Part shown: positions 36,913-45,566 of the stretch, piece by piece
Layout: the number at the start of each line of letters is the position of its first letter
Numbering within the stretch: the stretch's first letter is position 1
Source: Acinetobacter lwoffii
Lineage (GTDB): Bacteria > Pseudomonadota > Gammaproteobacteria > Pseudomonadales > Moraxellaceae
DNA: 64,000 bases
Assembly: GCF_002321025.1 (NCBI RefSeq)
Contig: NZ_DCLL01000014.1
Span: 1-64,000 of the forward strand
Direction of reading: 5' to 3'
Position numbers and translations under genes: made by a program
Notes under the pieces: model-generated
What the model saw: the letters and a program-made list of their open reading frames with translations, nothing else
What the model was told of the DNA's origin: nothing
Databases searched by the model: none

Positions 36913-38124
36913 ATGTTAAATGCCTATATTTATGATGGTTTACGTTCACCAATCGGTCGCCATGCAGGAAGTCTGGCAAGCGTACGTCCAGATGATCTGG
37001 CAGCTACAGTCATTAAAAACCTACTGGAAAAAACCGGTATCCCGGCAGAAGATGTAGAAGATGTAATCTTTGGTAGCACCAACCAGGCCGGTGAAGATAG
37101 CCGTAATGTGGCACGTTTTGCAGCATTGTTAGCGGGTATGCCGGTAACGGTTCCGGGCCAGACGGTAAACCGCTTATGTGCATCAGGTCTCGGTGCTGTG
37201 ATTGATTCTGCACGTGCCATTACTGTAGGTGAAGGCGAGTTGTACATTGCCGGTGGCGTAGAAAGCATGACCCGCGCGCCTTTTGTGATGGGCAAAGCAG
37301 AGAGTGCTTATTCACGTGATGCCAAAATTTATGACACCACAATTGGTACCCGTTTCCCCAACCGTAAATTTACGGATCAGTTTGGCGCGCACAGTATGCC
37401 TGAAACAGGTGATAACGTGGCTGAAGAATTCGGTATTAGCCGTGAACAGGCTGATACCTTTGCTGCTGCATCACAGGCAAAATATCAGGCAGCGAAAGAA
37501 GCAGGTTTCTTTGAAGGTGAAATTACCCCGATTGAAGTTTCTCAAGGACGCAAATTGCCGCCTAAACAAATTACTGAGGATGAGCATCCACGTGCTTCTT
37601 CAACATTTGAAGCATTATCCAAGCTAAAACCGCTTTTCGAAGGTGGTGTAGTAACAGCGGGTAATGCATCAGGAATCAATGACGGCGCTGCAGCACTGAT
37701 TATCGGCAGTGAAAAAGTTCAGGAACAGTATGGCTTAAAACCTTTAGCTCGTATTCTGTCTTCTGCAGCCGCTGGCATTGAGCCACGCATCATGGGAGCA
37801 GGCCCAATTGAAGCGATTAAAAAGGCAGTACAGCGTGCGGGTTTGACGCTAGACGATATGGACGTAATCGAGATTAATGAAGCCTTTGCCAGTCAGGTAT
37901 TATCTTGCCTGAAAGGTCTGGATGTCGCTTTGGATGATCCACGTGTCAATCCAAATGGTGGTGCGATTGCCATTGGTCATCCACTGGGCTGTTCGGGTGC
38001 GCGTTTGGCTTTAACCGTTGCACGTCAGTTACAGCGTACCGGTAAAAAATATGCCGTGATCAGTCTGTGTATCGGTCTGGGGCAAGGGCTGGCGATGGTG
38101 ATTGAAAATCCTGAAGCTGCATAA
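36913..38124 (+). CDS. dcaF: 3-oxoadipyl-CoA thiolase
   Basis: Cleaves 3-oxoadipyl-CoA to succinyl-CoA and acetyl-CoA. The 403-aa thiolase has acyl-binding Cys89 (NRLCASGLGAV), GGAIAIGHPLGCSGAR with the catalytic His, and SLCIGLGQGLAMV with the second Cys. The length and the start MLNAYIYDGLRSPIGRHAGSLASVRPDDLAA match the PcaF/PaaJ/DcaF group. It completes the dcaE-H-F operon; a terminator follows. A PcaF or PaaJ assignment cannot be excluded from sequence alone. Confidence 0.9.
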   Translation: MLNAYIYDGLRSPIGRHAGSLASVRPDDLAATVIKNLLEKTGIPAEDVEDVIFGSTNQAGEDSRNVARFAALLAGMPVTVPGQTVNRLCASGLGAVIDSARAITVGEGELYIAGGVESMTRAPFVMGKAESAYSRDAKIYDTTIGTRFPNRKFTDQFGAHSMPETGDNVAEEFGISREQADTFAAASQAKYQAAKEAGFFEGEITPIEVSQGRKLPPKQITEDEHPRASSTFEALSKLKPLFEGGVVTAGNASGINDGAAALIIGSEKVQEQYGLKPLARILSSAAAGIEPRIMGAGPIEAIKKAVQRAGLTLDDMDVIEINEAFASQVLSCLKGLDVALDDPRVNPNGGAIAIGHPLGCSGARLALTVARQLQRTGKKYAVISLCIGLGQGLAMVIENPEAA

Positions 38125-38143
38125 CAGCTTTAGTCATAGCCTT

Positions 38144-38177
38144 AATGCCACGTATCTATGATATGCATGGCATTTTT
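38144..38177 (+). terminator. Terminator after dcaF
   Basis: Stem AATGCCA / TGGCATT around an imperfect inner stem, followed by seven T residues. Confidence 0.85.
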
Positions 38178-38239
38178 TTATTGGGATTTTTATATTTAAA
38201 TAAAAACTACAGCAAAGATTTTGTGAATATTAGAGCTCT

Positions 38240-38490
38240 TTTTTAAATCAAACTCAAATTCTCTACGCTACTTTTGTTTCGGCAAAATGAGAAGCGAAGT
38301 TTCGCAAGAAAACCATGTTGCGGAGCAATGCTCCAAACTGCAAAACTCGCCCACAACCATAAATAATCAGATATATCGCAGAATCTATTATTTTACAAAG
38401 TAGTCTTGCCTCAGACAGTTGCGGATGAAGTTCTCGCGTATCAAACAACCTCATAAGTTTAAAAAAGGAAATGTCAGCCAACTTATTAAT
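38240..38490. repeat. Candidate dispersed intergenic element
   Basis: Has short hairpins (GGAGC-AAT-GCTCC; GCGAA-GT-TTCGC) and, on the minus strand, a 72-codon frame (38263-38481) with an odd composition (RELHPQLSEARLLCKI, GCGRVLQFGALLRNMV). Frames with similar phrases recur, as I recall, at many intergenic sites in Acinetobacter, which suggests non-coding repeat DNA and not a gene. I could not verify copy number. Confidence 0.35.
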
Positions 38491-38534
38491 TGACTGACAT
38501 TGGTACAGGTTTCAAGGATCTTTATTATTGATGG

Positions 38535-38972
38535 TCAAGTTCTGTTGGTAACCAATAAAGTCGCTGACCCAAAGGCATAAACTTTACCTTCTTTATCGAT
38601 AATTCTGCCTTCTGAGGTCAGTACATTGCGTCCAATCCGGATAACTTCACCAATAGCGGTATAGGTTTCGCCGCTTTTCATCGCTTTCAGCATTTTTACA
38701 TTCAGGTCGATGGTCGAAAAACTGACACCTGTATCTACTGTCGTATGCACGGCAGCGCCAGTGGCACTATCTAGAACCGTTGCACAAAAGCCGCCATGAA
38801 TACCACCCTGTAAATTGTAATGGCGCTGATCAGGACGCACCTCATATTCCACATAGTTTTCGCGCACCAAGGTCAGACGCATGGGAATAATTTCACTCAT
38901 GGCTGAGCTGGGGATTTCCCCATTTTTAATTGCGGTAAGATATTCAAGTCCGTTTAATTGTGATGTGGGCAT
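38535..38972 (-). CDS. PaaI-type hotdog acyl-CoA thioesterase
   Basis: A 145-aa hotdog-fold thioesterase with LQGGIHGGFCATVLDSATGAAVHT, the conserved segment near residue 70. It probably releases CoA from stalled acyl-CoA intermediates. The ATG at 38972 follows AAGGAG; a GTG two codons earlier is in frame. It is divergent from the aldolase operon across a shared operator. Confidence 0.85.
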   Translation of the reverse strand: MPTSQLNGLEYLTAIKNGEIPSSAMSEIIPMRLTLVRENYVEYEVRPDQRHYNLQGGIHGGFCATVLDSATGAAVHTTVDTGVSFSTIDLNVKMLKAMKSGETYTAIGEVIRIGRNVLTSEGRIIDKEGKVYAFGSATLLVTNRT

Positions 38973-38993
38973 ATCCACTCCTTGTAACGATTT

Positions 38994-39010
38994 ATTTCGC
39001 TTTATGAAAT
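38994..39010. promoter_or_regulatory. Shared 17-bp operator, thioesterase/aldolase gap
   Basis: ATTTCGCTTTATGAAAT, 21 bp from the thioesterase start and 72 bp from the aldolase start. It could control both directions. Confidence 0.75.
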
Positions 39011-39082
39011 AATATTCTGTTTTCCTGAAATTATGATATAACAGATAATGATCGAAATGCTATATTTTTCCAGGATGGAACG

Positions 39083-39838
39083 ATGACAATAAAAAATCTC
39101 GTCACAGATGCTGAATGGCAGGCACGTTGTGAACTCGCAGCGCTTTATCGCATTATCGCGCATTACCGGATGACGGACCTGATCGATACTCACATCAGTT
39201 TAAGAGTTCCCGATCAACCTGACTGTTTTCTGATTAATCAGTATGGTGTCGCTTTTGAAAAAATGTGTGCTTCAACGCTGGTGAAGATTAATCATGAAGG
39301 GCAGGTTGTAGAAAGCTATGAACAGGACAAGCCGGTGAATATGGCGGGCTTCGTCATCCACTCTGCAATTCATGAAGCACATGCTCATCTGAACTGTGTC
39401 ATTCATACGCATACCGCAGATGGCATAGCAGTTTCTGCACAGAAACACGGACTTCTTCCCATTTCCCAGCATGCGTTGAAATTTTATCAGCAGGTGGCCT
39501 ATCACGAATATGAGGGCGTTGCATTGTCAACAGATGAACAGGAACGCCTGATTCAGGACCTGGGCAGCCATCGCGCCATGATTTTGCGCAATCACGGACT
39601 TTTAACGGCTGGCGAAACGATTGCACGGGCCTTTCATGAAATCTATTTTCTGGAGCGTGCCTGTCAGGCACAGGTGAAGGCCTTAAGCGGTGGTGCTGAA
39701 TTGCATTATCCAGCAGAAGAAGTCCGAATTAAAACTGCCAAGCAGTTCGCCAGTCCTTTAGTTGGACCGATTTTACAGCGTGCCTGGCAGGCTGCATTAT
39801 CCCTGATTGAGCATCAATATACGGAGTATGCATCATGA
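39083..39838 (+). CDS. Class II aldolase/adducin-family protein
   Basis: A 251-aa zinc-type aldolase-fold protein. The metal ligands are visible as VIHTHTADGIAVS and ILRNHGLLTAGE. Family members cleave or decarboxylate sugar-like and hydroxy-acid substrates. Here it leads an operon with a 2-hydroxyacid dehydrogenase (ATGA overlap), a PaaG-like isomerase and a flavin oxidoreductase, so a 2-hydroxy- or 2-oxo-acid intermediate is likely. No sugar genes are near. Substrate unknown. Confidence 0.82.
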   Translation: MTIKNLVTDAEWQARCELAALYRIIAHYRMTDLIDTHISLRVPDQPDCFLINQYGVAFEKMCASTLVKINHEGQVVESYEQDKPVNMAGFVIHSAIHEAHAHLNCVIHTHTADGIAVSAQKHGLLPISQHALKFYQQVAYHEYEGVALSTDEQERLIQDLGSHRAMILRNHGLLTAGETIARAFHEIYFLERACQAQVKALSGGAELHYPAEEVRIKTAKQFASPLVGPILQRAWQAALSLIEHQYTEYAS

Positions 39839-40758
39839 TTGTGATTTCCAGTACTGTGCCGAATATTGAGGCGATTCTGGTCAAGTCTTTTCAGAAATAT
39901 GCGCCTGCTGGCAGTTTCTGTACAGTGGACAGCCCGGAAGCTGAACAGGCGACCACAGCAGCTTCGTGGTTTCCAGATCTGGAAAAACTTCGGCAACTTC
40001 CAGAACTTGGTCTAATTCATTCGATTGCTGCAGGGGTCGAACATTTAAATTTAAACGAGATTAGAGCTGACCAGTCAGTCTGCCGGGTACTGGATCCACA
40101 TCATCAAAAAGGCATGCTTGATTACCTGCTCTGGGGCGTGCTGTATTTCCAGCGTTATTTTGACTGCATGATCCAGCAGCAAAAGCAGCAGCTATGGAAA
40201 CAGTATCGTCAAAGTTATAGCCATCATATCCAGATCGGAATTATGGGACTGGGGCATATGGGTGGATACGTAGCAGAACGTTTCGCAGACATGGGCTATC
40301 AAGTCTCTGGTTGGTCGAATTCCCCAAAAGACATTAATCAAGTTAAAAGCTATGTAGGCCAAGAACAGCTTTCCGAATTCCTGGCTCAAAGTCAGATTCT
40401 GATTAACCTGCTGCCACTCACTAAAGAAAATACCGGCATTCTTTCTGCTGAATTATTTCAGCGGTTGCCTGAGCAGGCGGCATTAATTCATGTCGGGAGG
40501 GGTCAGCATTTAATTGAGCAAGATTTATTAAATGCATTAGATTCCAGCCAGTTACGTGGTGCAATTGTCGATGTATTTGAACAGGAGCCATTAGCTGCTG
40601 AACATCCATTCTGGCAGCATGAAAAGATCGTTGTTACACCACATGTTGCCTCACATGCACCCATGTCTGTGGTGGTGGAACAGATTCTAGAAAATGACCG
40701 ACGTTTAAATCTCGGGCTGGATTTATGCCATCAGGTAGATGTTAATAAAGGCTATTAA
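39835..40758 (+). CDS. D-2-hydroxyacid dehydrogenase, GhrA-like
   Basis: A 307-aa NAD(P)-dependent reductase/dehydrogenase. The Rossmann motif GIMGLGHMGGYVAERFADMG lies near residue 138. The catalytic Arg, Glu and His are in HVGRGQHLIEQ, FEQEPLAAEHPFW and VTPHVASH. It resembles glyoxylate/hydroxypyruvate reductase A. It overlaps the aldolase gene by four bases, so the two products probably act on linked 2-oxo/2-hydroxy acids. Confidence 0.83.
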   Translation: MIVISSTVPNIEAILVKSFQKYAPAGSFCTVDSPEAEQATTAASWFPDLEKLRQLPELGLIHSIAAGVEHLNLNEIRADQSVCRVLDPHHQKGMLDYLLWGVLYFQRYFDCMIQQQKQQLWKQYRQSYSHHIQIGIMGLGHMGGYVAERFADMGYQVSGWSNSPKDINQVKSYVGQEQLSEFLAQSQILINLLPLTKENTGILSAELFQRLPEQAALIHVGRGQHLIEQDLLNALDSSQLRGAIVDVFEQEPLAAEHPFWQHEKIVVTPHVASHAPMSVVVEQILENDRRLNLGLDLCHQVDVNKGY

Positions 40759-40789
40759 TTGTAGGGATACCGGAAAAATAAGGAAATTG

Positions 40790-41581
40790 ATGATGTGGAA
40801 AACGATTCAAACTCAGGTTCAGCAAGGCGTCGCAACCTTAAGCTTTAACCGCGCGGATTCACTCAACAGTTTTAACCAGCAAATGCATGAGGAAGTGCAA
40901 CAGGTGCTGAAAAACTGGAATACAGATCCGAATATTCGGGTAATTGTGATTCGCGGTAATGGCCGGGCATTTTCAGCGGGACAGGATTTAAAAGAACGTG
41001 CTGGACAGCTTGGCAATGTGCCTTTGCCACCGCAAGGCTCGCTGGCCAAATACTATAATCCTTTGATTAACCTGATCCGCCAGAGTCCCAAACCCGTGAT
41101 CGCAGCAGTGAATGGTGTGGCTGCCGGTGCAGGTGCCAATATCGCGCTGGCCTGTGATCTGGTCATTGCCAAGGAAAGTGCCCGATTTATTCAGGCCTTT
41201 TCTAAAATTGGCTTGATTCCTGATGCCGGTGGCACCTGGATGTTGCCACGTTTAATCGGTTATGCACGTGCCATGGCACTTACTTTTCTGGGGGAACCGG
41301 TGCATGCCAAAGAGGCCGCTGAAATGGGCATGATCTGGAAAATGCTTCCAGATACAGAATTTGATGCTTATATCGACGACATTGCACACCGATTATCTCA
41401 ACAGCCGACTTATGCGCTGGCTTTAACCAAACAGGCCTTGCAACGCAGTGCTGAAAATAACATAGACCAGCAACTGGAGCTGGAACAAAACCTGCAATAT
41501 CTGGCGCTGAGCAGTCAGGACTATAAAGAAGGTGTCCAGGCTTTTGTCGAAAAACGCCCTGCACAATTTACCGGATGCTAA
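40790..41581 (+). CDS. PaaG-like enoyl-CoA hydratase/isomerase
   Basis: A 263-aa crotonase close to PaaG, the epoxyphenylacetyl-CoA isomerase: MMWKTIQTQ, FSAGQDLKERAG, AAVNGVAAGAGANIALACDLVIA, FIQAFSKIGLIPDAGGTWMLPRLIG and final RPAQFTGC. The catalytic Asp in PDAGGTW is kept. PaaG also shifts double bonds in enoyl-CoAs. No ring-hydroxylating paaABCDE genes are in the window, so here it probably isomerises an unsaturated or cyclic acyl-CoA. Start ATG 40790 follows AAGGAAATTG. Confidence 0.85.
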   Translation: MMWKTIQTQVQQGVATLSFNRADSLNSFNQQMHEEVQQVLKNWNTDPNIRVIVIRGNGRAFSAGQDLKERAGQLGNVPLPPQGSLAKYYNPLINLIRQSPKPVIAAVNGVAAGAGANIALACDLVIAKESARFIQAFSKIGLIPDAGGTWMLPRLIGYARAMALTFLGEPVHAKEAAEMGMIWKMLPDTEFDAYIDDIAHRLSQQPTYALALTKQALQRSAENNIDQQLELEQNLQYLALSSQDYKEGVQAFVEKRPAQFTGC

Positions 41582-41592
41582 GGAGAGCATTT

Positions 41593-42573
41593 ATGAAAAT
41601 TCAGACCCGTATTACCGAGCTTTTAGGCATTCGCTATCCAATTATTCAGGGCGGCATGATGTGGGTCGGTACCGCAGAAATGGCCAGTGCCGTATCTAAT
41701 GCAGGTGGCTTGGGAACATTAACGGCATTGACTCAACCGACGCCTGAAGCCTTGGTCAAGGAAATTGCACGCTGCCGAGAAATGACCGATCAGCCTTTTG
41801 CGGTCAATCTGACTTTATTGCCCGCTGTGAATCCGCCGCCATATGCAGAATACCGACAGGCGATCATTGAAAGCGGTATCAAAATCGTAGAAACAGCAGG
41901 CAACAAGCCACATGAACATATTGAGGCGTTTAAGCAACACGGCATTATTGTCATTCATAAATGTACTTCCGTCCGTCATGCGCTTTCAGCACAAAGAATC
42001 GGTGCGGATATCATTTCGATTGATGGTTTTGAATGTGCGGGCCATCCGGGTGAAGACGATATTCCTGGCCTGATTTTAATTCCTGCCGCTGCGGATCAGC
42101 TTACTGTGCCGATTGTGGCCAGTGGCGGTTTTGCTGATGGCCGTGGTCTGGTCGCAGCTTTGGCTTTGGGTGCCGAAGGCATCAATATGGGTACACGCTT
42201 TTGTGCCACTCAGGAAGCCCCGATCCATCCAAACATCAAACAGTTCTATGTCGATAATGATGAAAGGGCGACACATCTTTTGTATCGACAGTTCCGAAAT
42301 ACCGCCCGTGTTGCCAAAAATGCAGTATCTGATTTAGTGGTAAAAATGAGTGAAGATCCAGATCTGCAATTTGAACAGATTCGTCCCTATGTCAGCGGTT
42401 TAAAAGGCAAGCTCGCTTTAGAAAATGGCGATGTGGATGCGGGAGTTCTGACTGCAGGTCAAGTGATGGGATTGATTCATGACATTCCGACTTGTCAGGC
42501 GCTGATCGAAAATATCATGCAAGATGCAGAGCAAATTATTCATCAACGTCTGACTCATTTCTTGGCTCGTTGA
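41593..42573 (+). CDS. FMN-dependent oxidoreductase, nitronate monooxygenase family
   Basis: A 326-aa TIM-barrel FMN protein. YPIIQGGMMWVGTAEMASAVSNAGGLGTLTA is the N-terminal signature; SIDGFECAGHPGE and VASGGFADGRGLVAALALGAEGI form the FMN site. Family members oxidise nitronates or act as enoyl reductases (FabK-like), so annotation as nitropropane dioxygenase may mislead. It is last in the aldolase operon, 11 nt after the isomerase. ATG 41593 is chosen for its GGAGAG ribosome site. Confidence 0.82.
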   Translation: MKIQTRITELLGIRYPIIQGGMMWVGTAEMASAVSNAGGLGTLTALTQPTPEALVKEIARCREMTDQPFAVNLTLLPAVNPPPYAEYRQAIIESGIKIVETAGNKPHEHIEAFKQHGIIVIHKCTSVRHALSAQRIGADIISIDGFECAGHPGEDDIPGLILIPAAADQLTVPIVASGGFADGRGLVAALALGAEGINMGTRFCATQEAPIHPNIKQFYVDNDERATHLLYRQFRNTARVAKNAVSDLVVKMSEDPDLQFEQIRPYVSGLKGKLALENGDVDAGVLTAGQVMGLIHDIPTCQALIENIMQDAEQIIHQRLTHFLAR

Positions 42574-42595
42574 ACCATTTCATTGACGATCAAAC

Positions 42596-42627
42596 AAAAA
42601 AGCCATTCCGTCATGAATGGCTTTTTT
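42596..42627. terminator. Terminator of aldolase operon
   Basis: 12-bp stem AAAAAAGCCATT / AATGGCTTTTTT with an 8-nt loop. Confidence 0.9.
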
Positions 42628-42719
42628 TCATCCTGAAGATTTTTTATTTTTAAATGGGAAATTTCATCGAATGACTAGATTTTATTCTTTAAATTATATT
42701 ATAGTGGATTTAAAACATA

Positions 42720-42736
42720 ATTTCGTATTATGAAAT
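42720..42736 (+). promoter_or_regulatory. Shared 17-bp operator, 600-aa dehydrogenase operon
   Basis: ATTTCGTATTATGAAAT, 46 bp before the acyl-CoA dehydrogenase start. One of the best matches. Confidence 0.8.
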
Positions 42737-42782
42737 TAATTGTCATAAATATACAAATTAGAACTCATACAAGGGAATTACG

Positions 42783-44585
42783 ATGAGAAATTATATTGCG
42801 CCATTAAAAGACATGAAGTTTGTCCTGAAAGACCTGTTAAACGTTGAACAGAAATATCAGGGCTATGCAAAATTCGCAGACAAGGTTTCTATGGATATTA
42901 TGGAGCAATATCTGGAAGTCGCTGCGGACTTTTGCCAAAACGAACTTCTACCGATTAATGCGACAGGCGACCAGCAGGGTTGCCGTTTGCAGGATGGCAT
43001 CGTAACTACTCCAGATGGGTTTAAAGCAGCTTATGACAAATATGTAGAACTCGGCTTTACCTCTTTAACCGGTGATGAACAATATGGCGGTCAGGGCTTC
43101 CCGACCTTATACCGTATTGCCATTTCTGAAATTATTACTGCAACCAACTGGTCTTGGGGCATGTACCCAGGCCTGTCCCATGGTGCCATGCGTACTTTAG
43201 AGCACCACGGTAGCGATGAACAGAAACAGAAATTCCTGGTACCTTTAATTGCAGGTCGCTGGACGGGAACCATGTGCTTGACTGAATCTCATGCCGGTTC
43301 TGACCTAGGTTTAATCCGTACCAAAGCAGTGCCAAATGAAGACGGCAGTTACAGCATCAGTGGTGAGAAAATCTTTATCTCAGCCGGTGAACATGACCTG
43401 GCTGAAAATATTGTGCATATTGTATTGGCGCGTTTACCGGATGCGCCTGCCGGCACCAAAGGTATTTCACTGTTTATCGTGCCTAAATACAATCTGGATG
43501 AAGCTGGTAATGTGGCTTCCCGTAATGGCGTGGTATGTAGCGCTCTTGAACACAAGATGGGCATTCACGGTAACGCGACCTGTGTGCTGAATTTTGATAA
43601 TGCCAAAGGTTTCCTGATTGGGCCTGAAAATCGCGGCCTAAACTGCATGTTTACCTTTATGAACTCGGCACGTATCGGTACAGCCATTCAAGGCTTGGCA
43701 GCAGCAGAATCTTCTTATCAGGGTGCATTGGCTTATGCCAAAGACCGTCTGGCGATGCGTTCACTTGAAGGTGCGAAAGCGCCAGGCCAGCCTGCAGATC
43801 CAATTATCGTGCATCCGGCAGTACGTAACATGCTGCTGACTCAAAAGGTGTTTGCAGAAGGTTCACGTGCACTTGCATATTATCTGGCGACCTATGCCGA
43901 TATCGCTGAAGCTACTGACAGTCCGGAAGAAAAGAAAGCAGCTGAAGACCGTCTGGCATTATTAACCCCAATTGCCAAAGCGTTAATGACCGAAACCGGC
44001 ATAGAAGCGGCTAAACATGGTATGCAGGTTTTCGGTGGTCACGGTTATATTGCTGAGCATGGCATGGAACAGATTGCCCGTGATGCACGTATTGCCAGCC
44101 TCTATGAAGGAACCACTGAAATTCAGTCCATTGACTTGCTGGCGCGTAAAGTGCTGGGTTCAAAACTGGGTCTGCTGACCGCATTAACCGATGAAATCCA
44201 AGCTTATGTGAAAGAGCACCAGCAACATGCCCAGTTTAGCCAGCAAGTTGCACAAGTCAGCCAGTTGACTGAACAATGGCTGGAATTAACCAAAACCATT
44301 CAGGAACAGGCTCAACAGTCTGCCAATCAAATTGGGGCAGCATCAGTTGACTACCTATATTTCTCTGGTTATGTCGTGTCCGCTTATTTGTGGCTGAAAA
44401 TGGCAATTACTGCGCAGCAGAAAATTGAAGAAGGCAATACTGATCCGTTCTATGCAGCCAAGATCAAAACGGCACAATTCTTCTTCGCACGTATTTTGCC
44501 AAGAACTTCAACCCACTTTGCCAATATTCAGGCAGGTGGTGAAAGCCTGTTTTTACTTGAACCTGAAGAGTTCAAATTCGATTAA
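42783..44585 (+). CDS. Acyl-CoA dehydrogenase with extra C-terminal domain
   Basis: A 600-aa member of the long acyl-CoA dehydrogenase group (DmdC/FadE-like). It has CLTESHAGSDLGLIRTKA and IFISAGEHDL for FAD, YEGTTEIQSIDLLARKVLGS with the catalytic Glu, and about 130 extra helical C-terminal residues. The group handles substrates such as 3-methylmercaptopropionyl-CoA and some cyclic or branched acyl-CoAs; specificity here is unknown. A shared operator precedes it. A terminator separates it from the hydrolase gene, so the downstream genes may need read-through or their own promoter. Confidence 0.88.
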   Translation: MRNYIAPLKDMKFVLKDLLNVEQKYQGYAKFADKVSMDIMEQYLEVAADFCQNELLPINATGDQQGCRLQDGIVTTPDGFKAAYDKYVELGFTSLTGDEQYGGQGFPTLYRIAISEIITATNWSWGMYPGLSHGAMRTLEHHGSDEQKQKFLVPLIAGRWTGTMCLTESHAGSDLGLIRTKAVPNEDGSYSISGEKIFISAGEHDLAENIVHIVLARLPDAPAGTKGISLFIVPKYNLDEAGNVASRNGVVCSALEHKMGIHGNATCVLNFDNAKGFLIGPENRGLNCMFTFMNSARIGTAIQGLAAAESSYQGALAYAKDRLAMRSLEGAKAPGQPADPIIVHPAVRNMLLTQKVFAEGSRALAYYLATYADIAEATDSPEEKKAAEDRLALLTPIAKALMTETGIEAAKHGMQVFGGHGYIAEHGMEQIARDARIASLYEGTTEIQSIDLLARKVLGSKLGLLTALTDEIQAYVKEHQQHAQFSQQVAQVSQLTEQWLELTKTIQEQAQQSANQIGAASVDYLYFSGYVVSAYLWLKMAITAQQKIEEGNTDPFYAAKIKTAQFFFARILPRTSTHFANIQAGGESLFLLEPEEFKFD

Positions 44586-44592
44586 ACCTTTT

Positions 44593-44624
44593 GACCCACG
44601 ATACTCGTGTCGTGGGTCTTTTTT
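44593..44624 (+). terminator. Terminator after 600-aa dehydrogenase
   Basis: 9-bp stem GACCCACGA / TCGTGGGTC with an 8-nt loop, then a T-run. Confidence 0.9.
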
Positions 44625-44714
44625 TAATAATTTTTGCATCCTAACCTCATTCAAATATTGAGAGTTATTCTTCGGTATTGAATAAACCATAAAATAACAA
44701 GATCAGGAGTCTAT

Positions 44715-45554
44715 ATGGATTTAGACATGATTACTCAACAGTGTCCTTATGCTGATCTGCAGCTTACTTTTCATGAAGTCGGACAGCGTTCTGCATTTCC
44801 CACCATTATTCTGATTCATGGCACCGGTGGAAATACCGACAAGCATTTCAGCTATATTTTTCCGATGCTGGGTATTCATCAACGGGTTTTATCCATTGAT
44901 TTACATACCCCCGATAAAGCTGATCTAAAGGTGACTGATTTTAGCCAGCAGGTTGAAGCGCTGATTCAACATGCAGTTGCAGAAGATGAAACCATTACAG
45001 TGGTAGGCTATTCACTCGGTGCCGTGATTGCTGCACAAGTAGCAGCCAGTTTAAAACAGCGCATAGCGCGTTTGATCCTGTTAGCCGGTTGGGCCAAGAC
45101 CAGCTCGGTGCAACAACTGCGTACTGTCATTTGGCAGCAATTATTTACTGAACAATCTGCGGCCTTGCCTCATTTTGTCAATTATTGCCTGTATAGCGAT
45201 GATTATCTGTCTGCACGAAGCGAACAGCAGGTGTTGGATTTGGCACGTTTTGTTAAACCCTCCCAAGATGCAGCCAAACAGCGGGAACTGAATTATCGCA
45301 TTGATATTACATCAGCTTTATCTGACATCTGTGCAGAGACTCTAGTCGTTGCCTGCCGTGAAGACCGCATGGTGCCTGTAGCCCAAGCAAAATTGCTGTT
45401 TGCTTCAATTTCGAACAGTCGCTATATCGAAATTTCTTCAGGACATGCGCTCTATATCGAAGCGCCAGCCGAAGTGGTGCAACTAGTCAACCAGTTTAGC
45501 CAGCATCCAGAACAATATCCGGTGAATCAAAAAATCCAGCCTTATATGCCTTAA
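44715..45554 (+). CDS. Alpha/beta-hydrolase
   Basis: A 279-aa hydrolase. The triad is visible: nucleophile Ser100 in VVGYSLGAV, Asp in CREDRMVPV and His in SSGHALYIEAP; the oxyanion loop is ILIHGTGGNTDKHF. It starts behind AGGAGT and is 12 nt from a Baeyer-Villiger-type monooxygenase. A monooxygenase making an ester or lactone followed by a hydrolase opening it is a common pairing, so ester/lactone hydrolysis is a reasonable guess. Confidence 0.85.
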   Translation: MDLDMITQQCPYADLQLTFHEVGQRSAFPTIILIHGTGGNTDKHFSYIFPMLGIHQRVLSIDLHTPDKADLKVTDFSQQVEALIQHAVAEDETITVVGYSLGAVIAAQVAASLKQRIARLILLAGWAKTSSVQQLRTVIWQQLFTEQSAALPHFVNYCLYSDDYLSARSEQQVLDLARFVKPSQDAAKQRELNYRIDITSALSDICAETLVVACREDRMVPVAQAKLLFASISNSRYIEISSGHALYIEAPAEVVQLVNQFSQHPEQYPVNQKIQPYMP

Positions 45555-45566
45555 AGGAGATAAATA

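Noticed and set aside
36913..38124. Assignment of the 34.6-38.1 kb genes to a phenylacetate (paa) operon
   Set aside because: No paaABCDE, paaK or paaZ genes are present. DcaP, AAHS transporters, CoA-transferase and gcdH point to dicarboxylates, though homology alone cannot separate the two.
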